Source: Deltaproteobacteria bacterium
GTDB taxonomy: Bacteria; Desulfobacterota; Desulfobulbia; Desulfobulbales; SURF-16
DNA: 54,640 nt
Reading direction: 5' to 3'
Assembly: GCA_016219175.1 (NCBI GenBank)
Contig: JACRCD010000056.1
Coordinates: 1 to 54,640, forward strand
Part shown: in pieces, positions 26,237-34,807 of the stretch
How positions within the stretch are numbered: the stretch's first letter is position 1
How the letters are laid out: every line of letters starts with the position of its first letter
Program-made: the position numbers and the translations under genes
Notes under the pieces: generated by a model
Database searches by the model: none
The model's input: the letters and a program-made list of their open reading frames with translations, nothing else
Told to the model about the DNA's origin: nothing

Positions 26237-27961
26237 ATGGGGAAAAAAATTGTTATTATAGGCGGAGTCGCAGCAGGTCCGAAAGCTGCCTGTCACGCGA
26301 AACGGCTCATGCCGGATGCGGAAATCACCATCGTTGATCAGGACAGCCTTATATCGTACGGCGGCTGCGGCATACCTTATTATGTGTCCGGAGATGTCAG
26401 CGATGAGGATGAACTGCGCAAAACAAGTTTTCACATGACCCGCGATGAAAAATTTTTTCTTGATGCCAAGGGGGTGATGGTGCGTACCCGGACCAGGGCG
26501 CTGGCCATTGACCGCGGCAGGAAATGCGTGGAGGTCGAGGATCTGGCCGGCGGCGGCAAGGATTCCCTCCCGTATGACAAACTGGTCATTGCCACCGGCA
26601 GTCAGCCCTTTGTCCTGCCCATTCCCGGCGCGGATCTTGAGGGGGTCTATACCATCAGCGATCTGCACAAAGCCATCGCCATCAAAAAGAAACTGGCCCA
26701 GGGTGAGGTGGGCCGCGCCGTGGTCATCGGCGGCGGCGCCATCGGGCTTGAGATGGCCGAGGCCTTTGCCGACCTGTGGGGCGCGGAAACCTCGGTGCTC
26801 GAATTCATGCCCCAGGTGTTGCCGCGCCTTATTGATGCGCCTTTTGCCGCCATGCTGCAGCATCACATGCGCCAGCACGGGGTAAACATCCATACCGGCG
26901 AAGGCGCCCTGCGCATAGAGGCAGACGCGAACGGCAAGGTTTGCCGGGTGGTAACCCCCAAGCGCACCATTGACACCGACCTTGTGGTGATGTCCGCGGG
27001 TGTCCGTCCGCGAACCCAGCTGGCCAAAGAGGCCGGGCTGCTTGTTTCCCCATTGGGCATTGTGGTCAACAACCGTTTGCAGACCTCGGATCCGGACATC
27101 TACGCCGCCGGCGACTGCATTGAAACAACCAACCTGATCACCGGCAAAAAATTCTTTGCCCCCATGGGTTCCCTGGCCAACCGGGAAGGCAGGGTGGTGG
27201 GCGACAACCTGGCCGGCATCCACTCCGTCTTCCCCGGCGTGGTGGGCAGCTTTATCATGAAGGCCTTCGAGAGCTGCGTCGGCGCCACCGGCCTCAGCCT
27301 GGAGGCAGCCCGGGCCGAAGGATTTGACGCGGATGCCTCCCTTACCGCCCCCTCGGACCGGGCCCATTTCTTTCCCAGCGAAACCAAAATGCCCATGCAG
27401 CTCGTCTTTGATCGCAAAAGCCGCAGGGTCCTCGGAATGCAAGCCTTCGGCGCCATGAGCGACGCGCTGCTGGCCCGCATCGACGCGGCGGCGGCCCTGA
27501 TCGGCAAGGGAGGCACCATTGATGATTTCAGCCTGCTGGAAATGGCCTATGCCCCACCTTTTGCCACCGCCATTGACGCCCTCAATGCCGCGGCCAATGT
27601 GGCGGACAACATGGCCTGCGGCAGACAGCGCAATGTCACGGTCAAGGACTTCCTGGACTGGATGGATAGCCCGGAATCCCGTCCCGGCTGGGTTGCCCTT
27701 GATGTTCGCCATGCCAAGGAGGTTGCGCCTTTTACCGAGAAATTCGGGGCCAGATGGCTGGGCATCCCCTATAACGAGGTCCGGCGGCGCCAGGCGGAGA
27801 TCCCCCGGGATAAAACGCTGATCATTATCTGCGACGCAGGCACCCGCTCCTACGAGGTCCAGGTCTTTCTGGACAGCACCGGCAGCACGGACACCCTCGT
27901 CCTGGGGGGAGGATTTAACATCATCTCCCGTCTGGGCGTGGACTGGTGGCCAAAAAAATAA
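26237..27961 (+). CDS. CoA-disulfide reductase-like flavoprotein with C-terminal rhodanese domain
   Basis: A 574-residue fusion. FAD domain: IIGGVAAGPKAA near the start, active-site Cys44 in SYGGCGIPYY; NAD domain VVIGGGAIGLEMAEAF; FAD-binding IYAAGDCIE. A dimerisation domain follows, then a C-terminal rhodanese (about 465-574) with a persulfide-forming Cys near residue 532 (ICDAGTRS). Such enzymes reduce CoA disulfides, CoA persulfides or polysulfides with NAD(P)H and fit sulfane-sulfur handling in a sulfate reducer. The substrate is inferred. Its stop overlaps the next ATG by one base (TAATG). Confidence 0.93.
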   Translation: MGKKIVIIGGVAAGPKAACHAKRLMPDAEITIVDQDSLISYGGCGIPYYVSGDVSDEDELRKTSFHMTRDEKFFLDAKGVMVRTRTRALAIDRGRKCVEVEDLAGGGKDSLPYDKLVIATGSQPFVLPIPGADLEGVYTISDLHKAIAIKKKLAQGEVGRAVVIGGGAIGLEMAEAFADLWGAETSVLEFMPQVLPRLIDAPFAAMLQHHMRQHGVNIHTGEGALRIEADANGKVCRVVTPKRTIDTDLVVMSAGVRPRTQLAKEAGLLVSPLGIVVNNRLQTSDPDIYAAGDCIETTNLITGKKFFAPMGSLANREGRVVGDNLAGIHSVFPGVVGSFIMKAFESCVGATGLSLEAARAEGFDADASLTAPSDRAHFFPSETKMPMQLVFDRKSRRVLGMQAFGAMSDALLARIDAAAALIGKGGTIDDFSLLEMAYAPPFATAIDALNAAANVADNMACGRQRNVTVKDFLDWMDSPESRPGWVALDVRHAKEVAPFTEKFGARWLGIPYNEVRRRQAEIPRDKTLIIICDAGTRSYEVQVFLDSTGSTDTLVLGGGFNIISRLGVDWWPKK

Positions 27962-28815
27962 TGGCGGGGAATCTGCAAGCAGATACCCTCGCGGCTGCGC
28001 GGGGCGGAAAAAAGAACAGCGTAAACAGGCATATCTTTTTTCTGCTGGCCCTTTTTCTGCTGGTAGCGATGCGGCCGGAAACCTCCCTGGGGGTGACCGG
28101 CCGCATCATCAACCTCAATACGGCCACGGAACAGCAGCTGCAGGAACTTCCCTACATCGGGGAAACCCGGGCCAGGGCAATCGTCAAATATCGTCGGGAG
28201 CACGGCCCCTTTCAAAACCTGGAACAGCTGCTGGCGGTGACCGATATCGGGGAAAAATCCCTGGATGCGGTCAGGCCCTACCTCACGGTCACCGGCGCCG
28301 GTCCGCGACAAAACCCACAGGTTGTCGCCTCGGTGCAAGGAAATATCGCAACCCGCCCCGGCGACATCATCATGCTGCCGGATGAAAAATATTTCAGCAC
28401 CCTGGTCGATTTCATCAGAAAAGCCGAGCGCTCCATCGATATGACCATGTTTCTCTTCAAGACAACCGCATCCTCCGGCAACAAACCGGCGATGCTGGTA
28501 AAGGAGCTGGCCGCAGCCCAAAAAAAAGGCGCCGCGGTGCGGGTTGTTCTGGAGAATTCGGACTATGATGAGTCCTTAAACAAGGAAAACAGGAAGGTCG
28601 CCCAGAAGCTGCGCAAAAACAACATCCAGGTCTTCTTTGATGCAGCCGACAAAACCACCCATGCGAAATTTGTGGTCATCGACAACCGCTACTCGTTCAT
28701 CGGCAGCCACAATCTGAGCCATTCGGCCCTGGCAAAAAATCATGAGGTGTCCCTGTTGATCGACAACCGCGACCTGGCGGCCGAGCTTATCAACTATATG
28801 GGCAAACTGCACTAA
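27961..28815 (+). CDS. Secreted ComEA-like HhH plus phospholipase D-like nuclease
   Basis: About 284 residues from the ATG at 27961 (an in-frame GTG at 27946 is less likely). An N-terminal hydrophobic segment (HIFFLLALFLLVAM) suggests export. Next is a ComEA-type helix-hairpin-helix domain (INLNTATEQQLQELPYIGETRARAIV), then a PLD domain with one HKD motif (HAKFVVIDNRYSFIGSHNLS), as in Nuc-type endonucleases, which dimerise to form one active site. It is probably a periplasmic nuclease; DNA is the likely substrate because of the HhH domain. It is coupled to the preceding flavoprotein gene, an unexplained pairing. Confidence 0.88.
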   Translation: MAGNLQADTLAAARGGKKNSVNRHIFFLLALFLLVAMRPETSLGVTGRIINLNTATEQQLQELPYIGETRARAIVKYRREHGPFQNLEQLLAVTDIGEKSLDAVRPYLTVTGAGPRQNPQVVASVQGNIATRPGDIIMLPDEKYFSTLVDFIRKAERSIDMTMFLFKTTASSGNKPAMLVKELAAAQKKGAAVRVVLENSDYDESLNKENRKVAQKLRKNNIQVFFDAADKTTHAKFVVIDNRYSFIGSHNLSHSALAKNHEVSLLIDNRDLAAELINYMGKLH

Positions 28816-28891
28816 CCGAAGTTATGGCTCTTCGACGTAGCATGGGATGCAGCAGGAAGGCAAAGCTTGGGAGGCGCGCGAGGGGTTGTGG

Positions 28892-28932
28892 TTGCCAGAT
28901 CAAATTTCAGATTTGAGTGGCTGGCAATTTTC
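28892..28932. repeat. Hairpin repeat shared with 51223-51262
   Basis: TTGCCAGATCAAATTTCAG then ATTTGAGTGGCTGGCAATTTT: outer arms TTGCCA/TGGCAA and inner arms TCAAAT/ATTTGA form a hairpin. The copy at 51223-51262 differs at few positions. Both are in gene-free regions at the two ends of the accessory segment. Confidence 0.75.
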
Positions 28933-29246
28933 AGAAATGGCCAGCTACCTTCCGCAGAGTAAGGTCAACTTTTAGCATGTATCAGCTACTTTGAGATTTG
29001 CATTGCCAATCTCATGAAGTTGAAGTTCCGGCATCTCGGTTGATGAATTTATTGCTGCCTACGAAGGGAAATAGACGCGGAGGTCATGCTCGGGCTTCTG
29101 CCGTTGCGCATCTGGACTTTATCTTCTCACCCCAACCCCCCGCAGGGGGCTCATGGTATGTGGTTGCACCCCGCAAGGGGTATGAATCACATTTTGTGCA
29201 GGCTATGTCCGGCGGCTGCGCCTCGGATGCCGGCCCTGGAGGACGT

Positions 29247-29323
29247 ATAAAATCGTCTTATGTACAGTGCGGAAGCAAGATAGGTACGGCTGCCGCCGCC
29301 GCACTGTACATAAGAGATTTTAT
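29247..29323. repeat. Long near-perfect inverted repeat
   Basis: The left arm, 29247-29272, and right arm, 29299-29323, pair over 25 positions with one bulged G (core CTTATGTACAGTGCGG). The loop is 26 bases. No U-tract follows on either strand, so it is not a typical terminator. It may be the ends of a deleted element or a structured RNA. Confidence 0.8.
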
Positions 29324-29842
29324 GCAACATAGCAGGCAAAAAATCCGCCAACCACTGTCTTTATCGGATGGTGGTTCTTGCCGGGCGCGGGGCAGTGCGG
29401 CGGGGAGGGACTTGGGGGTTGTCCGGCTTCCGTGGCCCGCCGATTGGAAATGAAGAAAGGCGGTTAAAGAAAAAATCTCTAGCCGCCTTTAACAAGGAGA
29501 ATTGCTCCAGCCTGTTGCTGTTTTTATTCGAACCTCTCATTAACAATCAGCCATGACTCATCAGGCTCATGACTTTTTTTACAGCTTCCTCGTAATATTG
29601 AGAAAAAGCAGATATTGCGAGGTGTAGAGAGTATGCCTCATCATCCCCACATGGCCTGCTCGTCCTATAAGGCGAAAGTTGCTCTGGTGTTTTACTGCAA
29701 TGGCTTCGTTCGTAGAGATAACCGCTGCCTTCTGCCTCACTATAAATACGGACAGTAGTCACCGTTGATAATTGGCCCAAAGTGAACTTGTATTCTGAGT
29801 AATGCCGTTGATCATCGAAGCGACCAGCAAGGGGACTTAAAC

Positions 29843-30802
29843 ATGGCGGAGCAGGCAGAAACAAAGCGTCATCCCCTGGCGGAACTCCGGGGCGTTACCA
29901 AGGTTTACGGCAGGGGCACTGCGTCCATGCAGGCGCTGCGAGGTCTGGATTTACGTATTGACGAGGGAGAATTCGTCGCTGTGATGGGGCCGAGCGGCTC
30001 AGGCAAATCCACCTGTATGAATATTCTCGGTTGCCTGGATACGCCAACGCAGGGGCACTATCTGTTTAAAAATGTTGCAGTCGGCGAACTGACTCGAAAC
30101 GAACGCGCACTGTTGCGTCGCTATCATCTGGGATTCATTTTTCAGGGATTCAATCTGCTGAATCGCACCTCGGCCCTGGAAAACGTCGAATTGCCTTTGA
30201 TCTACCGGGGCATAGAGGCCGAGGTGCGCCATAGCCGGGCAAGTGCCGCGCTGGCCGCAGTGGGACTGGCCGGCTTGGAACATCACACCCCAGGAGAGCT
30301 CTCCGGCGGCCAAAAGCAGAGGGTGGCCATTGCCCGGGCCATTGTCACCGAACCTGAGGTACTCCTGGCTGACGAGCCTACCGGCAATCTGGATACGGAG
30401 CGAAGCATCGAGATCATGGAGTTGCTCAGCTCTTTCAGTCGAGAACTGGGTATCACAATTATTATGGTCACCCATGAACAGGAGATGGCGCAATTCGCCA
30501 AGCGGATTGTACAGTTTCGGGACGGCCTCGTATGGGTAGATAAAAAAAAGGAGAGTCGCCCTGATGCTTGGGAACACTTTCCTTCTTGCCTTGCGAGAGA
30601 TTCGGCGCAATGTGCTGCGTTCTTTTCTTACCATTCTCGGCATCGTCATTGGCGTGGCCGCGGTCATCGTTATGGTCACCATTGGCGGTGGGGCCACCGC
30701 TCAAGTTACCGAACAGATCGCAAGTCTCGGCAGCAATCTGCTGATGATCCGAGTTGGCCAGCATATGGGTCCCGGCCAGACATCTGCCGCTCCTCCCTTT
30801 GA
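29843..30802 (+). CDS. MacB-type ABC ATPase, reading frame running into the permease gene
   Basis: The ATPase domain covers about residues 1-235: Walker A GPSGSGKST, Q-loop FIFQGFNLLNR, signature LSGGQKQRVAIARA, Walker B VLLADEPTGNLD, H-loop VTHEQEM. It is of the MacB/LolD class. After WVDKKKESRP the frame continues 80 residues over the permease gene in another frame, giving a low-complexity His/Arg-rich tail. The oddity starts at an A8 run (30542-30549): one A fewer would fuse it in frame to the permease as in MacB, and one A more would give TGA overlapping the permease ATG (TGATG). Either a sequence error, a mutation or slippage is possible. Confidence 0.88.
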   Translation: MAEQAETKRHPLAELRGVTKVYGRGTASMQALRGLDLRIDEGEFVAVMGPSGSGKSTCMNILGCLDTPTQGHYLFKNVAVGELTRNERALLRRYHLGFIFQGFNLLNRTSALENVELPLIYRGIEAEVRHSRASAALAAVGLAGLEHHTPGELSGGQKQRVAIARAIVTEPEVLLADEPTGNLDTERSIEIMELLSSFSRELGITIIMVTHEQEMAQFAKRIVQFRDGLVWVDKKKESRPDAWEHFPSCLARDSAQCAAFFSYHSRHRHWRGRGHRYGHHWRWGHRSSYRTDRKSRQQSADDPSWPAYGSRPDICRSSL

Positions 30803-31769
30803 TCTGGCGGATGCGCATGCCATTTATCGCGAAATTCCGCCCATCAGCGCAATAGCCTCCTCAGCCTTCCAAAAGGTCACCGCGATTTACGGCAATGCCA
30901 ACTGGTCCACGACTGCCACAGGGTTGGATAACCAGTTCTTCACTGTGCGCAACTGGAGCGTTTGTTCCGTCCGCCAGTTTCTCGAGACCGAACTACGGGC
31001 CGGCAAGTCGGCCTGCGTCATTGGGGCCACGGTGGCAAAAGAGCTTTTTGGAGGGCAGGATCCAGTGGACGATAAGATACGGGCGGGCAACCTCTCATGT
31101 CAGGTTGTCGGCGTCTTGGATGCCAAGGGGCAGTCCACCTTCGGTTCGGATCAAGACGATCTCATCCTGCTGCCTCTGCGTACTTTCCAGCGTCGTATCG
31201 CAGGCAACCAAGATATCGACCTGTTTCAGGTTTCTGTAACGGAAGGGAAGTCGACGGACAAGGCCAAGGAAGATATCGAGTATCTGCTGCGTGAGCGCCG
31301 TCATATTTCGGGATCGGAAAACGATAATTTTCAGGTGATGGACATGAAGGAGATCACCCGCATGCCAACCAGCACCACCCAGATTCTCACTACTCTTCTC
31401 GGCGCGGTGGCCGCGGTCAGCCTACTGGTAGGCGGCATCGGCATCATGAATATAATGCTGGTCTCAGTGACGGAACGTACCCGGGAGATCGGCATCCGAC
31501 TCGCCATCGGGGCCTTGGAACGGGAGGTGTTGTTGCAGTTTCTGGTGGAAGCGGTAGTGCTTTCCTCTTTTGGCGGGTTGATCGGCATTCTGCTGGCCAT
31601 CAGTGCCTCCGTCGGTTTGGCTCATCTGCTGAAAATTCCCTTTATTTTTAATCCCGGCATCATGACGATTGCTTTTCTTTTTTCAGCGGCAGTCGGAATT
31701 ATTTTCGGTTTCTTTCCTGCCAGAAAGGCCGCCCGCCTAGACCCCATTGATGCCCTGCGTCATGAATAA
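30564..31769 (+). CDS. MacB-type permease (FtsX fold)
   Basis: A 401-residue MacB-like permease: first transmembrane helix at about 19-44 (LTILGIVIGVAAVIVMVTIGG), a large periplasmic domain (about 50-275), then three helices in the FtsX region, with VGGIGIMNIMLVSVTERTRE and a C-terminus ending GFFPARKAARLDPIDALRHE. MacB systems work as mechanotransmission pumps with a MacA adaptor and TolC to expel toxins, peptides or lipoproteins. No MacA gene is adjacent. An AAGGAG ribosome site lies inside the ATPase frame. It is followed at 109 bases by the Cpx-like regulator. Confidence 0.92.
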   Translation: MLGNTFLLALREIRRNVLRSFLTILGIVIGVAAVIVMVTIGGGATAQVTEQIASLGSNLLMIRVGQHMGPGQTSAAPPFDLADAHAIYREIPPISAIASSAFQKVTAIYGNANWSTTATGLDNQFFTVRNWSVCSVRQFLETELRAGKSACVIGATVAKELFGGQDPVDDKIRAGNLSCQVVGVLDAKGQSTFGSDQDDLILLPLRTFQRRIAGNQDIDLFQVSVTEGKSTDKAKEDIEYLLRERRHISGSENDNFQVMDMKEITRMPTSTTQILTTLLGAVAAVSLLVGGIGIMNIMLVSVTERTREIGIRLAIGALEREVLLQFLVEAVVLSSFGGLIGILLAISASVGLAHLLKIPFIFNPGIMTIAFLFSAAVGIIFGFFPARKAARLDPIDALRHE

Positions 31770-31803
31770 AAGCGCATAAAGCTGTTGAGCAAGATGTTGT
31801 ATC

Positions 31804-31845
31804 TTTACAATTCTTAACGGAAAATTTGTACGGGCATAATATAAT
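31804..31845 (+). promoter_or_regulatory. Promoter with Cpx-box-like site upstream of the response regulator
   Basis: The complement of TTTAC-AATTC-TTAAC (31804-31818) reads GTTAA-GAATT-GTAAA, one base from the E. coli CpxR box (GTAAA-N5-GTAAA). A perfect -10 TATAAT follows at 31840-31845, placing the box at about -48 to -34, an activator position. There is no good -35 at 17 bases, which fits an activated, probably autoregulated promoter. Confidence 0.6.
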
Positions 31846-31877
31846 CACTATCATGCCGTTTAAAGAGGTGGAAGATA

Positions 31878-32582
31878 ATGAGTCGGATATTGGTCATTGA
31901 TGATGACATGGAGCTGTGCGAACTGCTAGCGGATTATCTGCAACCCGAAGGAATTGCGGTCGCTGCAAGTCATAATGGCCAACACGGTATCGACAGTGTT
32001 CTGTTTGATACTCCTGACATGGTCATTCTAGACGTGATGCTGCCAGAGATGAACGGGTTCGATGTGCTACGCAATATCCGTGCATTTTCGTCTGTACCAG
32101 TGCTCATGCTCACCGCCCGCGGTGAAGAAATTGATCGAATTGTCGGCCTGGAAATGGGTGCTGATGATTACTTGCCCAAACCATTTAATCCCCGGGAGTT
32201 GTTGGCGCGAATCCGGGCCATTCAGCGACGCAGTGAAGCGCACTTTGTTGAAATACACCAGCAGCTGAAAGACGAAAAACTGAGTATTGATGATGTCCTC
32301 CTTGATCCTGGTTCTCGGACGGTTGAGCAGCAGGGTAACGTTATTGATCTTACCTCAGTTGAATTTTCGCTCCTTCATCAATTACTCATGCACGCCGGGC
32401 AGGTGGTGAGCCGCGATGAACTCTCGAAAAAGGTTCTGGACCGTGAGCTTTCCATCTTTGACCGGAGTATTGACGTGCATATCAGCAGCCTCCGCAAAAA
32501 ATTGGGGCATGAGATCAACGGCAGAGAAAGGATCAAGACGGTTCGCGGGGTAGGATATCTGTACGCTCAACCCGCCTCGTAA
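31878..32582 (+). CDS. CpxR-like OmpR-family response regulator
   Basis: A 234-residue regulator. Receiver domain: acidic pocket DDD (8-10), phosphoacceptor Asp52 in VILDVMLPEM, switch Thr in LMLTARG and Lys in LPKPFNP. The C-terminal winged helix ends FDRSIDVHISSLRKKLG and IKTVRGVGYLYA. It is most like CpxR in arrangement and in its neighbours: a CpxA-like kinase 23 bases downstream and a Spy/CpxP-like gene 16 kb away. It likely binds the GTTAA-N5-GTAAA sites found upstream of itself and several nearby genes; this is inferred. Confidence 0.92.
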   Translation: MSRILVIDDDMELCELLADYLQPEGIAVAASHNGQHGIDSVLFDTPDMVILDVMLPEMNGFDVLRNIRAFSSVPVLMLTARGEEIDRIVGLEMGADDYLPKPFNPRELLARIRAIQRRSEAHFVEIHQQLKDEKLSIDDVLLDPGSRTVEQQGNVIDLTSVEFSLLHQLLMHAGQVVSRDELSKKVLDRELSIFDRSIDVHISSLRKKLGHEINGRERIKTVRGVGYLYAQPAS

Positions 32583-32605
32583 CTTTTTTCCTGTAAGTGA
32601 GGACA

Positions 32606-34003
32606 ATGCGCAGTTTATTTCTCAAGATATTTTTCAGTTTCTGGTTGACCATTGTGCTGATGGGTGTGCCGTTTTACCTTATCGGTCTGATGAATCGACC
32701 TGAACATCCGCACCCCTTGCACGATTTCAGCATGCAGGCCATGGCCAAGTATGGAGAGGAGGCTATTGACGCCTGGCGCAATAATGGCAGGGAGGGCTTG
32801 CTTGCCTATGTCGCAAGGGTTGAACAACAATCCGGTATCAGCATTTATCTCTTTTCCGGCGGTGATGCGCTTCTGTCCGGCGATCAGCCGCCGGCTGAGG
32901 TCGCAGTAACGGCGCAGCGGGTTCTGCGGGGTGAGGAGTGGGATCGTCCTCCGATTCCGAGGGGGAAATATAAATGGCTAGGCCGCCGCCTCGACACTGG
33001 AGCCGAAATCGCCGGGCAACCACTTATTATTGTGCTCAGAATTCAGGAACCTACTCGTCCCTTCATGCCTTTCTCGCCCCACAATCCATGGGGGAATATT
33101 TTTCTTTTTTTCGTGGTGGGGGGGATGGTCAGTTATTTTCTTTCCCGCTCCCTTACCACTCCAATACGTAAGCTACGGGAGGCGGCCAAACGTTTGGCCC
33201 GGGGAGACTTCACCGTGCGGATAGCCAAAGATCTGGGCGACAAAAAAGGGGATGAAGTTGTAGATCTGGGAAAGGATTTCGACTCCATGGCGGAACGCAT
33301 TGAGGGGTTGCTGCACTCACAGAAACAGCTGTTGCGTGATATTTCGCACGAATTGCGTTCACCTCTAGCACGACTTCTTGTGGCGTTGGAAATTGCCCGT
33401 CAACGGGACGACAAAGAAACCGCCTTGGCCCGTATCGAGAAAGAGGCCGAACGGCTCAATCAATTAATCAGCCAGCTCATCATTCTTACTATTTTGGAAA
33501 GCGGGGCGCATGAATTAGAAAGAAAATCCGTCGATATCGTTGAACTGCTTATGGAGGTATCCCAGGACGCGGATTTTGAGGCAGGGAGTCGCAATTGTCG
33601 TGTCTCGCTTGCATTGGGATGCTCATATGGCATGGTACTGCAAGGTTCCAGGGAATTTCTCCGGCGCGCTTTTGAAAACGTTATACGCAATGCGGTACGT
33701 AATACGGAGAAAAATACCGAGGTGGAAATATCATGCGTCAAGTTGCGCAAAGACGACAGTTGGTATGTTGTCATCACGGTACGGGATCATGGACCGGGAG
33801 TGCCGGATTGGAGTTTGGAATTTCTCTTTGATCCATTTTTTCGAGTAGCTGAATCCCGAGACCGTCAAAGTGGCGGTGCCGGTCTCGGACTGGCCATTGC
33901 CGAGAGGGCAGTTCGTATGCACGAAGGAAGCATAACCGCTGCCAATGACGAAGAGAAAGGACTGATCGTGACCATCTCTCTTCCTCTGTCCAAAAATACG
34001 TAA
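32606..34003 (+). CDS. CpxA-like sensor histidine kinase
   Basis: About 465 residues from the ATG at 32606 (GAGG just upstream; a GTG at 32597 is possible). Membrane helix 1 is at about 4-30, then a periplasmic sensor of about 135 residues, helix 2 (NIFLFFVVGGMVSYFLS), HAMP (about 185-235), DHp with the phosphorylated His at about 248 in RDISHELRSPLARL, and an ATPase domain with N-box ENVIRNAVRN, G1 VRDHGPGVP and G2 GGAGLGLAIAERAV. CpxA-type kinases sense envelope stress. It is cotranscribed with the regulator and ends at a strong terminator. Confidence 0.92.
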   Translation: MRSLFLKIFFSFWLTIVLMGVPFYLIGLMNRPEHPHPLHDFSMQAMAKYGEEAIDAWRNNGREGLLAYVARVEQQSGISIYLFSGGDALLSGDQPPAEVAVTAQRVLRGEEWDRPPIPRGKYKWLGRRLDTGAEIAGQPLIIVLRIQEPTRPFMPFSPHNPWGNIFLFFVVGGMVSYFLSRSLTTPIRKLREAAKRLARGDFTVRIAKDLGDKKGDEVVDLGKDFDSMAERIEGLLHSQKQLLRDISHELRSPLARLLVALEIARQRDDKETALARIEKEAERLNQLISQLIILTILESGAHELERKSVDIVELLMEVSQDADFEAGSRNCRVSLALGCSYGMVLQGSREFLRRAFENVIRNAVRNTEKNTEVEISCVKLRKDDSWYVVITVRDHGPGVPDWSLEFLFDPFFRVAESRDRQSGGAGLGLAIAERAVRMHEGSITAANDEEKGLIVTISLPLSKNT

Positions 34004-34014
34004 TTGCTCTTGTG

Positions 34015-34078
34015 AAAGAGGGTGGCGGGATTCAAGCTGATATGTGCCGATCAGCTTTTCCGCCACCAGCCTCTTTTT
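34015..34078. terminator. Bidirectional terminator between kinase and EF-hand genes
   Basis: Nested stem: AAAGAGG, TGGCGG and AAGCTGAT on the left pair with ATCAGCTT, CCGCCA and CCTCTTTTTT on the right. It ends in a T-run on the plus strand, and an A-rich left edge lets it serve the convergent EF-hand gene too. Confidence 0.85.
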
Positions 34079-34099
34079 TATATCCCTTTAGCTTGTGCT

Positions 34100-34807
34100 T
34101 TACGCCGTTATATTCACCGGCATATAGGATGCCATCTTCAGCATGTTCTGCTCTTCATCATCGGAGTTGCTGAAAAGTGACAACAGCTGGGAAATCTTAT
34201 CGTTTTCGTCGTCGTCACTATTCTGGCTATAGGCATCTATGACCTTTGCCGGTGGCGCTGACGGTCTGTTCGCCGCCATCATAGTATCCATTTCCTCATG
34301 GGACAGACTGCCGTCCCCGTCGGCATCATAGGTGGACAGAGCATTTTCCGCATCCATTGTAATGCCCGTATCCTCCGCAAGCTGTTCGATAAATGAAGCC
34401 AGCTCGGTTTCGTCGATGGTGCCGCTGCCGTCTGTATCAATGGTGTTAAACATTTCCTGCTTGTCGGGCCGACTCAGCGAACCGGACATCCTTCCGGTTG
34501 CTTGGCTTTGCCCGTCGGACCCCATGATCGGTGGAGGTGACATATACGAACTCATCATGGCCAACATTTCCTCTTCGGAGAGTCCGCCGTCTCCATCTGT
34601 ATCGTAGGAGGATAAGGCTTCCTCCGTATTGATCTCTATTCCCGTTTTTTCATACAGTCCATCGGCAAAGGCCGTTAATTCCGTTTGATCAACCTTTCCG
34701 CTGCCGTCTGTGTCAACTTTACTGGACATCTGTTGTTGATTAGGACGTTGCATACCCATTGCATACATCATGTTCATGGAACTACCCAACCCGTCGATTG
34801 CGCTCAT
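34100..34807 (-). CDS. Four-EF-hand calcium-binding protein (XopAW-like)
   Basis: A 235-residue protein with four canonical EF-hand loops at residues 32-43 (DTDGSGKVDQTE), 69-80, 124-135 and 161-172, each with Asp/Gly/Glu at the binding positions. It has no Sec signal. The N-terminus, MSAIDGLGSSMNMMYAMGMQ, is Ser/Met-rich and resembles the XopAW-type EF-hand proteins, some of which are type III-secreted. It sits beside flagellar axial genes and is divergent from fliD across a double Cpx-box-like palindrome. A calcium sensor or exported appendage-associated protein is possible; neither is shown. Confidence 0.9.
   Translation of the reverse strand: MSAIDGLGSSMNMMYAMGMQRPNQQQMSSKVDTDGSGKVDQTELTAFADGLYEKTGIEINTEEALSSYDTDGDGGLSEEEMLAMMSSYMSPPPIMGSDGQSQATGRMSGSLSRPDKQEMFNTIDTDGSGTIDETELASFIEQLAEDTGITMDAENALSTYDADGDGSLSHEEMDTMMAANRPSAPPAKVIDAYSQNSDDDENDKISQLLSLFSNSDDEEQNMLKMASYMPVNITA

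Larger units (their letters stand above)
28816..29842. other. 1-kb gene-free region rich in hairpins
   Basis: This stretch divides the metabolic block from the accessory block. It contains the repeat at 28892-28932, the long hairpin at 29247-29323 and an inverted repeat AAAGGCGGTTA/TAGCCGCCTTT (about 29456-29490) that resembles a terminator stem. Open frames here (for example minus strand 29547-29864 and plus strand 28998-29453) match nothing I recognise; the first ends in a protein-like helix (SQYYEEAVKKVMSLMSHG) and could be a remnant. Confidence 0.5.

Noticed and set aside
26054..27712. 552-codon open frame opposite the CoA-disulfide-reductase gene
   Set aside because: Low-complexity Gly/His-rich translation over a well-supported gene.
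28998..29453. 151-codon plus-strand frame in the hairpin region
   Set aside because: It spans the long inverted repeat and repeat-like DNA; the translation shows no domain.
29547..29864. 105-codon minus-strand frame before the MacB-like gene
   Set aside because: Overlaps the ATPase start, has no ribosome site and no recognised domain; its helical end may be a remnant but evidence is too weak.
31826..31831. -35 element TTGTAC for the response-regulator promoter
   Set aside because: It is 8 bases from the TATAAT, far from the 17-base optimum.
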